From Tamarix chinensis (taxonomy: Eukaryota > Streptophyta > Magnoliopsida > Caryophyllales > Tamaricaceae), in NCBI GenBank assembly GCA_030549775.1, contig CM060172.1, positions 54,983,942 through 55,047,941 on the forward strand: a stretch of DNA of 64,000 bases, given 5' to 3'. The notes under the pieces are model-generated. The model was given only the letters and a program-made list of their open reading frames with translations, had not been told where the DNA came from and searched no databases. Shown one piece after another: positions 38,028 through 49,230 of the stretch. The first letter of the stretch is position 1. Each line of letters opens with the position of its first letter. The translations under genes and the position numbers were made by a program.

Positions 38028-38468
38028 AGGGGTGTTCATAACCGGATATTCATATCCACTAGATTGGATATCCACTCCACATCCCTGAGACTGAATATCC
38101 AACAATGTGGATAGAATATGAACCAGATATCAGATATTTCTAATATTTGTCTAAAAACATTATTAAAACAATTTTAATAAATTTTAAAAGAAAATTTTGA
38201 AAATAAAGACCATATATCAATTAATATCCATATCTATATTCATATGAGTGTCTTATTTTATCAAATGAATATTAAAATACCATTATTAATTTTTAAATTA
38301 TAAAAATAAATAAAGTTTAAAGACCTAACTCCAAAAAAAATATAATATTATAATTTATTGTAAAAATATTCAACAAAATACCAAATATTTTCTCGGATCA
38401 AATAATTCAAAAAAAAACTGAATATCCTATAGGTCGTGTATCCTCTTAAAAAAATTGGATAATATATT
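38028..38468 (+). repeat. GGATATCC-rich dispersed repeat, left part
   Basis: Starts TAGGGGTGTTCATAACCGGA and contains ATTCATATCCACTAGATTGGATATCCACTCC-type phrases. Long LTR E interrupts it, and it seems to continue at 42,479-42,555. A second copy lies in inverted orientation at 46,690-46,946. The class is unknown; it may be a decayed MITE-like repeat. Confidence 0.55.
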
Positions 38469-38719
38469 TGTACTACCTCAAAAAAATTTTTAAGGAATAA
38501 ACGATAAAATAATGAGTAATTGAATAAATCTAAACTATATGTACACTTTAAAATAAAAATAATAATACCAATTATGACAATAAAAATGACATAAAAAATT
38601 ATTATTTGGAAGCTATTTTAATTAACTAACCTAAAATAAATTATAGATAAATTATGGCAATTTCTAAATTAATGAAAATTATTTTAATTATTACCCATAA
38701 ATTACCAAAAACCCAAAAC

Positions 38720-39790
38720 ACCCTACCGTTCCACTTTTCTTTTCTTTTTTTCCTTTCCCTTTTTTATTTTCCATTTTCTTCTCTTTCCTTTCATTCCTTT
38801 TCTTTCTTTCTTTTTCTTCTTCTTTCCGGGTCGTCTGGGCTACGACCCAGCAACACAAGCTCGTCTCTCTTCCCCCCTCTTTTTTTCTTTTCCCTTAACA
38901 CCAACCAGCCCAATCTCTCTCTTTTTTTTTCTTTCTTTCTTTCCCCGCACGACGGCCCAAACGCGCACAACCATTTTTCTTTCCCTTTTCTCTCCCTGTT
39001 TTTTTTCTTTCTTTCCCCGGGTAGTGGTCCAAACACGCATGCCCTCCTTTCTTTCCCTTTTCTCTCCCTCTCTTTTCCTTTCTCTTCAATTTCTACCCTT
39101 ACCACTAACCTCGCACCTGCATCAAAGACCTCCCTCGCTGCCATTTTTTGTAGCTCCTCCACCTACTCCCCTCTCCCTTTCCTCTTTAGGCCATGTAGGG
39201 CATGCAAGCTAGCATGTTTCTACATATTTCCCCCAACACACCCTCTTCCCCTACCCTACACCTTGTCCTATGTGAAAATTTCCCCCTGCACAGGCTTGTA
39301 CCACCCCTACCACCATCAGCCACCAACTACCTGCCCCTTTGTCCTCATCCTCCTTCCTTATGCCTATAAACTCCCTATGCTCTCTTTCCCCTCTCTTTCT
39401 GCCCTGATCTCCCCTGCCCCTTTTTCTCCCATTGAAACTTCAAACGCCGTCGTTGTCGCCCTAGCTCTATCCCATCCTCTTCCCTGCATCTCTATGTGCA
39501 CACCGATCCCCTCACTTCCCCTTCCTTTCCTCTCCTTGAAAGTACAAAGTGGGCAGCTTGAGTTGCCCTTTGCACCATGGCACACCACCAGCGCCACCTC
39601 GCGCCACCACCACCGGTCGTACCTTCCTCCCTACCCTCCCTTTCGGTAGTGGAAGGTCTCCCCATGCCACTAACCTCCTCTACTACCCCTTCTTTCCCTA
39701 TTCCTCCCTTCTTCTCGGGCACCGCCATGAGCACCACTGCCTCCTCCACTAGCCACATGTGCTAGTACCTCCACCACCCTAAGAAACGTT
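38720..39790 (+). repeat. Polypyrimidine block of long LTR E
   Basis: C/T-rich plus strand. It includes a tandem unit of about 75 bases (near 38,925-39,080) in which a TTTCTTTCTTTCCCC run is followed by a GGCCCAAACGCGCA-like phrase and then TTTCCCTTTTCTCTCCCT. Long frames on both strands are artefacts of composition. Confidence 0.75.
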
Positions 39791-39812
39791 GCCTTACTCC
39801 TTCTTCCAACCC

Positions 39813-39950
39813 CAGTAGTAGCAGCAGCAGCAGTAGCAGCAGCAGCAGTAGTAGTAGTAGCAGTAGTAGCAGCAGCAGCAGCAGTAGTAGCAGTAGTAGT
39901 AGCAATAATAGCAGTAGCATTAGTAGCAGGAGTAGTAGTAGGTAGTAGTT
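39813..39950. repeat. (AGC/AGT)n microsatellite in long LTR E
   Basis: An imperfect trinucleotide run alternating AGC and AGT. It gives a poly-Leu frame on the complementary strand and sits at the same place as the (GTA)n run of copy B. Confidence 0.85.
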
Positions 39951-41279
39951 AATAAAATAGGAAGAAAGATAAAAAGGGTATAAAATGAGTAAAATAGCTA
40001 AGTTAGGTATTCTCATTTTAGGTACCGAACTAGTAATCCCCCATGACGAGGTGTAGAATCTCATTTCTTCAAGACCGGAGCAAATTAGGTAAGGATATGG
40101 TTATGTTAGGGTTATGCTTATGTGTCTTGGTTGTAGAATAATTCTACTTGTATGAAATGTATATATATGTATATGAGATATAAGTGTGTTATACAACTTG
40201 GATTTCAAGGACCTAAGGTAATGATTTATATGGCCCTCACTACTTTTTTTTGTGTGTATGTGTTCGCTCAGTCTTATCATAGGTTGATGTAATTCTTGTG
40301 TGTTATTAAAAATAATATATTTATGCCAAGGAGTCTTACATGGGGCTTGGCTGGCCAAGGAAAACGAAATAAAATAATGAGGGATAGAGTAAATAAAATT
40401 TTAAGTGGGGAGTGTTCTAACTATCCCTTGGAATAATATAGAGTAATAAAAAGGGGTATTGATGAAAAGAGGGGTTAGGGTAAAAACTTTGCATGGTGAG
40501 AGTGGGCTTTGCATGGGGGTAAGATTAATTTGGTGGGACCTTGTTTGGAGGTTGAATATTGGGAGGAGAGTGTGTTATGGATAGTTGGCGGACTTGGGGG
40601 ATTTTTGGTACGTGGAAAGATGGGAAAGTGCATAGGGGCACAAATTAGGGTTTGGGGGGTCAACTCTAAGGATAGTGTGTATCATGGGGAGAAGTTGAGG
40701 GAGTTGGGTTGTACACTGGGGTTATGATGAGGGGTATACCACATGGAGGATGTGGGTTTAGTCAAATGGAGGGTAGAGTTATGTAAGAAAGGGGTACAAA
40801 ACTAAAAGGGACATTAGGGTTTTCGGGGGTGTCCATTTGGGAGGTCATTATCACATGTGGGGGTTGAGGAAGTTGGGATGTAAGATGTTGGAGTAGGGGT
40901 GAATATGGTGACATGTACTTGAATTGTGGAAACTTAGGGCTAAGTAAGAAGAGGAGTTGAGGCTAGAGCCATGTAGGCTTGAATAGAATTTTGAGGGGAA
41001 AACCCTAGTGAGCGATAGTGATCATAAATGAGGGGAAAAGGATAGCGGGCCATAACCCATAAGTATGAGGTCTCTAAGGGCACATTGGGGTTGGTGGATA
41101 ATGTTGGAGGCTCCAAGGATCACCGGAGAGTGTAGAGATCTTGAGTTAAGGGATTAAGGTTTCCATAAGGTCAAGTTTGGTTGAGGTGGTAGTAGGTTAG
41201 GAGTCTGACCTAGTTTGTGCATGGATGGGTGTGTGATATCTGAAAAATAAGACACTAATCACTTAAAGTGGAAGATCAT

Positions 41280-41830
41280 TGAGTCGGCCCCATGTGTAGA
41301 ATATTTACCACTCCACCGATTATAATGGTGGACAGGTGTGTTCTGTCCTAGATTGTAGTATATTACCGGTTCACCAATTATGGACCAGTTATAATAGTGG
41401 TAAGGTGCATTCTGTCCTAGATTGTAGTATATTTTCAGTCCACTGGTTATAATAGTGTTCAGGTGCATTGTTCCCTAGATTTTCTAATACCGGTCCACCA
41501 GTTATAATAGTGGAGGTCTCGAGCTCAATTAATGAAATCCTTGGATGATATTAACTTATAAAAAAGACATTAATCACTTATAGTGAAACACCACATGGGT
41601 CGGGACCATGCATAGTATATTTACTGGTTCACCAATCATAATAGTGGTCATGTGTGTTCTGCCATGGATTGTATTATACTTACTGGTCCATCGGTTATAA
41701 TAGTAGTTATGAGCGTTTTGCCTTGAATTATATTAGGTTTATAGGTCCACCGGTCATAATAGTGGTTAGGAGTGTTCTGTCCTAGATGATATAGTTACCG
41801 GTTCACTAGTCATAATAGTGGGGTTCCCGA
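41280..41830 (+). repeat. Hairpin-forming modules in long LTR E
   Basis: Eight or so copies of GGTCCACCGGTTATAATAGTGG with spacers like TCAGGTGCATTCTGTCCTAG. They have the same orientation as copy A and are more numerous here. Confidence 0.7.
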
Positions 41831-42562
41831 ACCCACGTGGATATAATTTGAGAGACGTGTAAATATTTTACTATTGGCTCTAAACTCTGATATGGCCTAT
41901 GAGTAAATGATCTATCATAATATATTGTGCACATTATATTTGTATCCTGCATTGTTGTGCTCTAACTTAACTATATTGTTACCTTACTCAGTACGTAGCA
42001 TACTGATCACTCCTCTTATGGATTCTGCTCATTTTTACAAGCAGTGACCACTCCTGAGTCTGTGCAAGTAAGTGATGATGTTTTAGAGGACTTTGCTACG
42101 TATGATGATCTGGTCGAGGCAAAGTGATGCCATGGTATTCTAGGTTAGGGCCAGAGAGAGTGCATCTCAGACTTATTTCCTTCTAGTATTTTATGTTTTT
42201 CCTAGTAGTGGAACCATATTATGTATTTTTCATACTCTTCTGTATTGACACTTGACTTTCTTATGTTCTAACATTTTCCATATATCAATGTTTAACTCTT
42301 TTATGTTTTAATTTATTTATGTTATAATATTACAATTGAGTTATTCTTTTAGCCTTGTGGTTAGTATAAGGCTTGCCAAAGGCTAGACTTATACTAATCA
42401 TGGTAGTAACACCCCCTTGTGGTGTGTGATTTTAGAGGCAAACTAATATTTTTAACTGTAATTTTTTGGGGTATTACAATATCCTAAATATCATATCAAA
42501 TTTTTGAATATCGAATCAAATTTTAAATCTTGAATTTTTGGGACATCCCTTAATAAATCTAT

Positions 42563-42852
42563 TGTAGAAAAAATCCACTAATGTGAATGCCCAAGAACTA
42601 ATCTAACAAGTAATCAAAAAAATTAAAATTCAATAAAGAGAACAATTAAAGCAAAAAAAAACAATGATGATCTTTATTACATACAATAATTGTGATTATA
42701 AGGAGCATCAAATAAGCTTCATAATATCGTTCATTACACAATTCTCTGACTTTTCCAAATTAAGCAAAACCCCTATGTTTCTTCTCCTTGTCTTGATTTT
42801 AGCCTAAACTCCTCCAAAGACAAATACAAGTCATACATATATAATATCCACC
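42563..42852 (-). repeat. Copia 3' LTR
   Basis: Shares with the 5' LTR: the CCACTAATGTGAA-type end, AGAACTAATCTAA, GTCTTTATTA and TTGTCTTGATTTTAGCCTAAA. It is shorter than the 5' LTR because a segment corresponding to about 46,075-46,250 is missing. Confidence 0.65.
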
Positions 42853-43009
42853 TTGACATAATATTTGCGACAACTAGCAACCAAAACACAATAAGATCAT
42901 CACAAACCCTTGGTCCTAAAGAGCCCCTCATGGAAAATGAGTACGAGCAAGCAATGATATTTTTTTCAAAATAAACTCCCTATATCATCCCAGCTTTACC
43001 AATGAACAA

Positions 43010-43434
43010 TTAAAGACAAAAAACATTATCAACTCTAGTCATAACCAAACACACAACCTCATAATTTCTACGGTGTATTACTAGCACATTAGTGCACCTT
43101 TGATCATCAGGACCACACCCAATGTTAGAGTAACTTGTCAACATAACACTTGAAAACATATATTTTTTCCAATTTGATATTATATGCACCAAGTACCTTA
43201 GAATCTGCACCACACCTAGCCAAGGTGCCTCTACGAGATTCACCACACACATACAACACTCAGAATTTGAGCAATACTAAGGCCAGTACTAACCACATTG
43301 TACATCAAGTATCTCAAGCTTATGGAGTATGTAATAATGGATAAGCAAGAAACCATAACAACTTTGGATATGGGAACATCCAAAGTCTTTAGTTTTTTCA
43401 CCTTAGTCATATGTTTTGTTATAATAAGTAACAT
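43010..43434 (-). pseudogene. Copia RNase H remnant
   Basis: Two overlapping minus-strand frames (43,240-43,434 and 43,010-43,252) give RYLMYNVVSTGLSIAQILSV, ILRYLVHI and TSYSNIGCGPDDQRCTN. These align with the copia RNase H signature of the type GSLMYAMVCTRPDIAQAV, ILRYLKGT and GYSDSDYAGD.DKRRSTSGY. A frameshift separates the halves. RNase H removes the RNA strand during reverse transcription. Confidence 0.72.
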
Positions 43435-43482
43435 ATAGATACATCACAAAAGAATAACTAGTGAAACTTCACACACCAATAT

Positions 43483-43890
43483 CTAAGTCCACCAAAGAGA
43501 TTTCATCTCTTCAGCGACATTAACAGAATACCATAGGGCAAAATCAATGCCAAGAATAACCTCTAAGGCTGATAATGGCTCTATCACACCAATACTACTA
43601 CCTATAGTATACAAGGCATAATCAGCTCTACTTGAAGTAATGCCCACTTGCTCCACTTGGTGCCCATATTTCTCTTCACTAGAATAACCTATACCATCTA
43701 GAACAACAAAAATATCCACCTCATCCAAAGCACCCAATAGACTCTCTTAATCCACCTTCTCATCAAGAAAGAACCCAGACTCATAAAACATAATAGATTT
43801 GGATGTAACTAGGTCACCTAATAAGGACCCCTCAGTTATGTCAATGAACCTCTGATGTCCCAATAACAATGGCCCAAGACTAGCAACATC
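43483..43890 (-). pseudogene. Copia integrase/RT junction remnant
   Basis: The frame ends IEPLSALEVILGIDFALWYSV...AEEMKSLWWT, which fits the conserved EPSSYxEA....W..AM.EEMESL..N.TW stretch at the start of copia RT. The RT core that should follow is absent, and sequence jumps to the RNase H part. The middle of the frame has no clear match. Confidence 0.5.
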
Positions 43891-44033
43891 TGAGTATAAA
43901 ACCCCGAGTCAATACTACAATGTGGACTTTCATATTGATCAATTAGCCTCACAGATTAACACAAGTCCTTCTAGTGTGCTTTATCTCCACTCACGCACTT
44001 TCCGATAAATTTTTAGAAAATTTTTAAAACTTT

Positions 44034-44125
44034 CCAAAAGGGACACCCATCCTAAAAATTGCTCCACGGCAAGTACACTTAATAATGGATTTCTTAGGAT
44101 AGAATTCAAAAGGATGGTATACCAT
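44034..44125 (-). promoter_or_regulatory. 5S rRNA-like region, Cassandra 3' LTR
   Basis: Partner of the region in the 5' LTR: GGTATACCATCC, CCTAAGAAATCCATTATTAA, then TTGCCGTGGAGCA and TAGGATGGGTGTCCCTTTTGG. The box C part (GGATGGGTG.CC) is closer to true 5S here than in the other LTR. Confidence 0.75.
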
Positions 44126-44481
44126 GTTAATATAAGTAGCCAGATCAATCTTTATAACACTCCGCTCAATTTAGGATATTACATTCAACCCTACTCAAAG
44201 AGTGCAACGTCTTCGTTGTGCCTCAACCACTAACTGTCTTAATATATTTTATCTCAATAATTGTCCCACTAGGTGGTTGACTCGCTTATCCAAGTTTAGC
44301 TCACAATCGCATTTTTGATTTGATACCATTTGTAGCACCCTGAGTTGATACGACTATATGGGGAATACCTTGTAGCACTTTCAGATTGATTGATTGGTCT
44401 CATATATCAACACAAGTCCTTTCAGTGTGTTTTATCCCTACTCACACACATCCTAACAAAATTTTAGAAATTTTTTATATT

Positions 44482-44575
44482 TTCTAGGAGGACCAACCAT
44501 CCTAAAAATTGCTCCTTGGCCAATAAGTTTAACTGTGGAGTTCTTAGGACGGAATCTAAAAGGATGGTATATCAT
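44482..44575 (-). promoter_or_regulatory. 5S rRNA-like (Pol III internal promoter) region, Cassandra 5' LTR
   Basis: In minus sense: GATATACCATCC, CCTAAGAACTCCACAGTTAA, TTATTGGCCAAGGAGCA, TAGGATGGTTGGTCCTCCTA. It corresponds to the region of 5S rRNA that carries box A, the intermediate element and box C. It has diverged enough that it is unlikely to be a functional 5S gene. Confidence 0.78.
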
Positions 44576-44879
44576 GTTGATATAAGTAGTCATATCAATC
44601 CTTATAATACTTCTCTTAATTTGGGGTATTACATTGAGTCACACACTCTCAATGTTACCCCAATTTCACTCTCAATAGTTGTGCTAACAAGATCATATAA
44701 TGTCTCAACCTGCTTGCCAGCAATTACTACCACAACCCCTTCAGCAACCTTTAGTGTGTCATTATCAATTACAAACGTTTAGCCTTTGCTACCTAAGAAA
44801 CACAAGAAAAGCAAAATTTTGGTCATCTCAAAAACATGAATAAAACCAAAATAATATCCCAACCACACTATTTTGTATC

Positions 44880-45830
44880 CTCACCCTCGCAATCTCAAAT
44901 CTAGCAAGAAGTACCATTTTCCATCACAACAACTCCACCTTGAGCCATAATCTATGTCTAGAACCAACTTTTGTGGGGAAAAACATGGTAGGAGCACTTA
45001 TAATCCACATATCAGCTAATCTATTTTAACCTTTCATGATAGTTAGTACACCGCTACCACCATCTCCCTCAACTATGACAACCTCACCCTTATCATAGAA
45101 ACCATCAACAGTATCTACTAGTTTCCTATTGGGGTTTCTAATATTGCATTTCTTATGACACCCATCACAAAAAAAAAGTCTTGAACTTATCCTTCATTGA
45201 TTTAGACTTATTATTATTAGTCCCCCTTACTACAAGTCCCTCACCACGTGGGTTAATTGATCTCTCACCGATCAATAGATTTTCAATCAATTTATGTTAT
45301 AGTTCTTGACATTTGCAAGAACTAAGTCATCCTTTCCATATAAAAACAATCTCATAAAAATGTTTATAAACAATAGGCAAAGAACGCAATGATATAATAT
45401 CCAGATCATTGTCATCTAATTCAACATCCATATTCTACAAATCTATAACTATAGTGTTAAATTTATTGATATGGGATTTAAAGGGATAACCCTAACCTAA
45501 TTTTAAATCATGAATCAAACTCTTCAACATTAGATGATTGTTATAGATCTCATCATGTACATGGATTATCATCAACCATAAGGTGATAACAATAATCTCC
45601 TTAGCCACTTCTCATAATACATTGTTTGACAGATACAATTGTATGGTAGACAAGGCCTTCAAATTGATATCTCCAAATCTCTCATCAGACATCATCTCAG
45701 TCTTCTCCTCTTCCCTGGATAATGCCTTCTCTAATTTCTTCCAAATAATGATTGTTTTCATCTTTAATTTTCATAATCCAAAATTGATAGAATGATCAAA
45801 TCTTTCAATCTCAAATCTTGTAAATGACAT
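44880..45830 (-). pseudogene. Copia gag remnant
   Basis: Starts with ATG at 45,830 (MSFTRFEIERFDHSINFGLW). It continues KMKTIIIWKKLEKALS and, after stops, VELDDNDLDIISLRSLP, matching the copia gag (UBN2-type) order. A damaged zinc knuckle CDGCHKKCN lies near 45,145-45,180. At least five stops or frameshifts disable it. The primer site is about 25 bases upstream. Confidence 0.78.
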
Positions 45831-45871
45831 CCCAATGCAAATTGATCACGCACCAAAGCTTTGATACCAAT

Positions 45872-46382
45872 TATAGGGAAAATTCACTGGTGTGAACAAC
45901 AAAGAACTAATCTAATAAGAAATTAAGAAATTCTAAAATTTAATATAGAGAATAATCAAAATATAAAAGAATTAGGGAAACAACGATGGTCTTTATTATA
46001 TACAACACTAGTGATTATGAGAAGAAACAAACAACCATCATAATATCACTTAGTACACATTTATCTTGTAAACATAAAAAGGAGAGGATTTAGGTATGTT
46101 TGACAACCTCTACTTTAGTTAGGGTTACCAAATACACCTATTTATAACAGTGCAAACAAGCCTTGATAAAATCAAGGCGGAAATACAATAATTAGAGAAA
46201 AACACGAATTGTGTTAGTAAACATGGGTGCTCATGTTTTTTTTTCATAACTCTCTACTTTCCAAATTAAGCACAACTAAGGAGGACCAAGGAACCATGAA
46301 TCGTGTTGGTAAACATGACCTTTTTGTTTCTTCTCTTTGTCTTGATTTTAGCCTAAAATTATTTGAACCCCTGCATGTAACA
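45872..46382 (-). repeat. Copia 5' LTR
   Basis: In minus sense it begins TGTTACATGCAGGGGTTCAA at 46,382 and ends beside the tRNA-Met primer site. It matches the 3' LTR in several blocks (see that entry). It includes a TATTTATAA-like TATA region near 46,140. Confidence 0.6.
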
Positions 46383-46689
46383 ATCCAAGCTAATCTACAA
46401 ACATGACCTCTGTGTTTGACACTTATGTGCCCTTAGATATGATTCAATCATAAAGAAGGGCATATATGATTAGTAGATACTAGAACCAAATTTGACACAT
46501 ATGCCTGTATGTGTGCAAAAATTTTGAGATTCAAAAGTTTGAGTTGGCATTTGAAAAATCTAATTCAACATTTAGGAAATCAATCTTTTGACTAAATTAT
46601 CCAATCAAAAAAAATATTTAATATTATTTGATTATTTTAATATTATATTATAATATTGTATTTTTGTATATTTATATTTATATTGTTTA

Positions 46690-46946
46690 TTTAAACTTTA
46701 TAATAATATTTTAATACTCTTTTATGATAAAATAAGAAACTCATATATATATATGTGGTCTTTGTTTTTCAGAAATCTTGTTGTAAAAGTTATCAAAATT
46801 GATCAAATAGTATTTTTATATAGATATTGGATATATCCAATATCCGATAGTATTTTGGATATCTGAAAATTTGAATATCATGTCTAAGGTACATGGAGTA
46901 GATATCCAATTCAGTGGATATGAATATTAGGTCTTGAATACCCCTA
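46690..46946 (-). repeat. GGATATCC-rich dispersed repeat, second copy
   Basis: The complement of this stretch matches 38,028-38,300: TAGGGGTATTCAAGACCTAA, CATATCCACTGAATTGGATATC, GAGTTTCTTATTTTATC. The two copies are in inverse orientation, about 8.4 kb apart. Confidence 0.6.
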
Positions 46947-46950
46947 CATG

Positions 46951-47259
46951 TGTTGTTATCTTGAATAGTTTATGGTTCGCATAACGTACTGAAAGAAACT
47001 CAAGATGAGAGAAAGAGAGGAGAGTGTTTCTTGTTTTCATTGATACTCATACGTGTGTACATTTCATCATAATTTCTATATATAATACCCTATATTTATT
47101 ATATTCATAATTTAAGGATATAAAAGACATAAAGTGATGGAGGATATAAAGAGCTAAGGGTTACAACAATAATAGAAAAACTATAATAATTAATGGAAAT
47201 AATAGGGGTGTTAAACCTAAGATTTAATACAAGATGATTTTATAAGATCTACACCCACA
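46951..47259 (-). mobile_element. Solo LTR (309 bp), probably copia-type
   Basis: Plus-strand ends are TGTTGTTATCTTGAATAG and AGATCTACACCCACA. The flanks ACATG (46,946-46,950) and ATATG (47,260-47,264) are a 4/5 duplication. In minus sense it has a TATA-like GGTATTATATATAG and later CTCTCTTTCTCTCATCTTGAG, which is how copia LTRs are usually arranged. No internal domain is nearby. Confidence 0.6.
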
Positions 47260-47264
47260 ATATG

Positions 47265-49230
47265 TAAATATGATACACGCTAATTTTTTCCCCAAATTAG
47301 TATCCAATGTTGTATATGGTTCAACTTGCAAGTTTGGTTTTGCAAATATCTCCAACCAAATTAAAATATTTTCTAAATACTCTAAATCAACCTAAACAAT
47401 AACCTTGGAGTGAGATTTGGTTTGACTTGTTTATGTCCTTTTGGCTCTAACATTTATTCTATCACTTATTTACATATGAAAAACTATATTTTTACTATTC
47501 AAAATCTCGATTCTACGACATGTTTTTACAAATTTACAACCAATATAAAGTCTAAACTATAACGCTTATATCAATATCAATATTAAATCAAGATCATAAC
47601 ACATTAGAAATAGGGGGAATCAAAGATAAATTTAGCAACTACACATGTATAATGATTCAAGAAAGAAGAATTTTAAAGTTATAAGTTACAATTTATTACT
47701 TGAAAGTTTCAAATTGTTATCCCAAAACCATAATCAAACCATTTTTATAAATATTCAACTAATCGGTAATTTTTCAAACTATGATTTGAAACGTATTGTG
47801 AACACCTCTATTAATATCTATTGACGAATTGTAGAATTAGTTTGTCTTAATTTGTTTGTTATCACAACTTTCTTATTTTGTAGCCTATAATTACTAATTT
47901 TACCATTCTCCATATAGGAGTTAGGCTCGGAGTGGGTCAATAAGTTAAGGATTGTTTCATATAATTTTCAATGTTATAACTTTATGATGTGTTAATACTT
48001 TATACTATTTGAAAAGTTAAGAGCTTAAAAGATTATAGAGTGAATGTGCACTTACCTATTAATATTAGGGTTGCAGATGGTGTGAGAACAAGATTGTAAT
48101 CAATTTGATAGTGATCCCTAAAAGGTTTTCACAATAATTAATTATGTTGAATATTTTTTTATAGGTTACTCCAAACGAGACATAAATAAATGAATCTAGT
48201 ATAAAGATCTAAACTAGACTTATATGGTAAATCAGCCAAGGATGAGTAGAGATCAATCTCTTATTTATGTTTCAATAAAGGGGATCATTAATAAGTTGCA
48301 TAAATGACTTTTGTTGATATACTATATGGAACATCTACATTAGACTCGTTGATATATAGCTATGCCCACTTTTGAATAAGTTCTTGTTTGAATGAGGTTT
48401 ATTTTATTTAGAGAACTTGAGTAGAGCTACATTAATTTGAGATAGTATACTAATATCAAACAGTAATTTTTTGGAATTTTCATACATATTTTGGGACATG
48501 TATTTTCAAATAAATATAAACAATTACTTACAAATATTGCCCAAATCTAATGACTTTCTCAAACCAAACATTAAGCATATATCAAGTTGAAATATTAAAG
48601 TTCAATTCAAATTTAAAACCACAATATTCCTAATTAACTCAACTCAAGATAGATAAAAGCATGAAAAGAGGCCAATCAAACTTAGTTTAATAAATAAATA
48701 GGTCTAGAAACTTGATAAATTTTGATTTATTTGACAAACGAAGTTTAGAAACTCATGCTCCGTTCTATTTATTTACTATCCTACTACATGTTTATGCAAT
48801 CAGCTTTTTCTCGTCTCAAATTTTATATTATTATTTTTGTCAAACATTCCCACAAATATCTTCTTTTTCATGTATTTGAATTGAAAGTGGTCGAATAGCG
48901 TTAAACATTATGAATGTTTCAACGACTAAGGTCACAGTACCCATGTCTCGGGAAAACAGTCATAGAACCCAAATCAAATTATCCTAAATAAAATATGAGT
49001 GATTGATACTTTGTAAATTATGAATCGTAATAATATAGCAATTTTTTTTTCCCAACCAACGACATCTTGGGATATCTAATAGATTTCAGAAAGAGGTCTC
49101 TTATACTTTAAATACTAATATAATTATAGATAAATCTCTGACGAAGAATTCTTTTTTACTTTCAAATCCTAGTCTAATACTAGAAAATTACATACAAGAA
49201 CAATTATAACCATTCAAAAATTATTACCAC
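47265..49230. other. Intergenic, nothing recognised
   Basis: AT-rich sequence downstream of the TFIIF gene. No open frame of note, RNA gene or repeat boundary was recognised. Confidence 0.5.

Larger units (their letters stand above)
38469..42478 (+). mobile_element. Long LTR copy E (4010 bp)
   Basis: Starts TGTACTACCTCAAAAAAATT and ends TTTTTTGGGGTATTACA. The flanks are ATATT (38,464-38,468) and ATATC (42,479-42,483), a 4/5 target duplication. It carries the family layout: polypyrimidine block 38,720-39,790, a trinucleotide microsatellite, hairpin modules 41,280-41,830 and the GTACGTAGCATACTGATCAC phrase (41,991-42,010) shared, in complement, with D near 25,895-25,915. The 331-residue frame at 38,654-39,649 is a product of the polypyrimidine block. 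Confidence 0.75.
43891..44633 (-). mobile_element. Cassandra-type TRIM retrotransposon with 5S rRNA-like LTRs
   Basis: Two LTRs (44,331-44,633 and 43,891-44,183) enclose only about 150 bases. In the minus sense the LTR opens TGTAATACCCCAAATT. The primer site TGGTATCA (44,321-44,328) follows the 5' LTR with a two-base gap. Both LTRs contain a stretch resembling 5S rRNA: AGAACTCCACAGTTAA, then CTTATTGGCC..GGAGCA, then TAGGATGGTTGG.CCTCCT. Known Cassandra TRIMs have this length, a non-coding interior and a 5S-derived Pol III promoter in the LTR. It sits within the copia element. No target duplication is evident. Confidence 0.85.
42563..46382 (-). mobile_element. Decayed Ty1/copia retrotransposon carrying a Cassandra TRIM
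   Basis: Minus-strand order: 5' LTR 45,872-46,382, primer site TTGGTATCAAAGC at about 45,852-45,868, gag 44,880-45,830, Cassandra insertion 43,891-44,633, RT-flank and RNase H remnants 43,010-43,890, purine tract AAGGTGGAT near 42,850, 3' LTR 42,563 to about 42,852. Protein order and the tRNA-Met primer site identify Ty1/copia. The RT core and most of integrase are missing. No matching target duplication was seen (TCTAT left, ATCCA right). Confidence 0.75.

Noticed and set aside
38654..39649. 331-residue open frame
   Set aside because: It lies in the polypyrimidine block of long LTR E. The product is Phe/Ser/Leu/Pro low-complexity and the frame is not kept in other copies.
43483..43737. Captured host gene fragment in the copia element
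   Set aside because: Its C-terminal part fits the start of copia RT (W..AM.EEMESL), so it is more likely ordinary element sequence.
44482..44575. Functional 5S rRNA gene
   Set aside because: Too diverged, and present in both LTRs of a TRIM-sized element.
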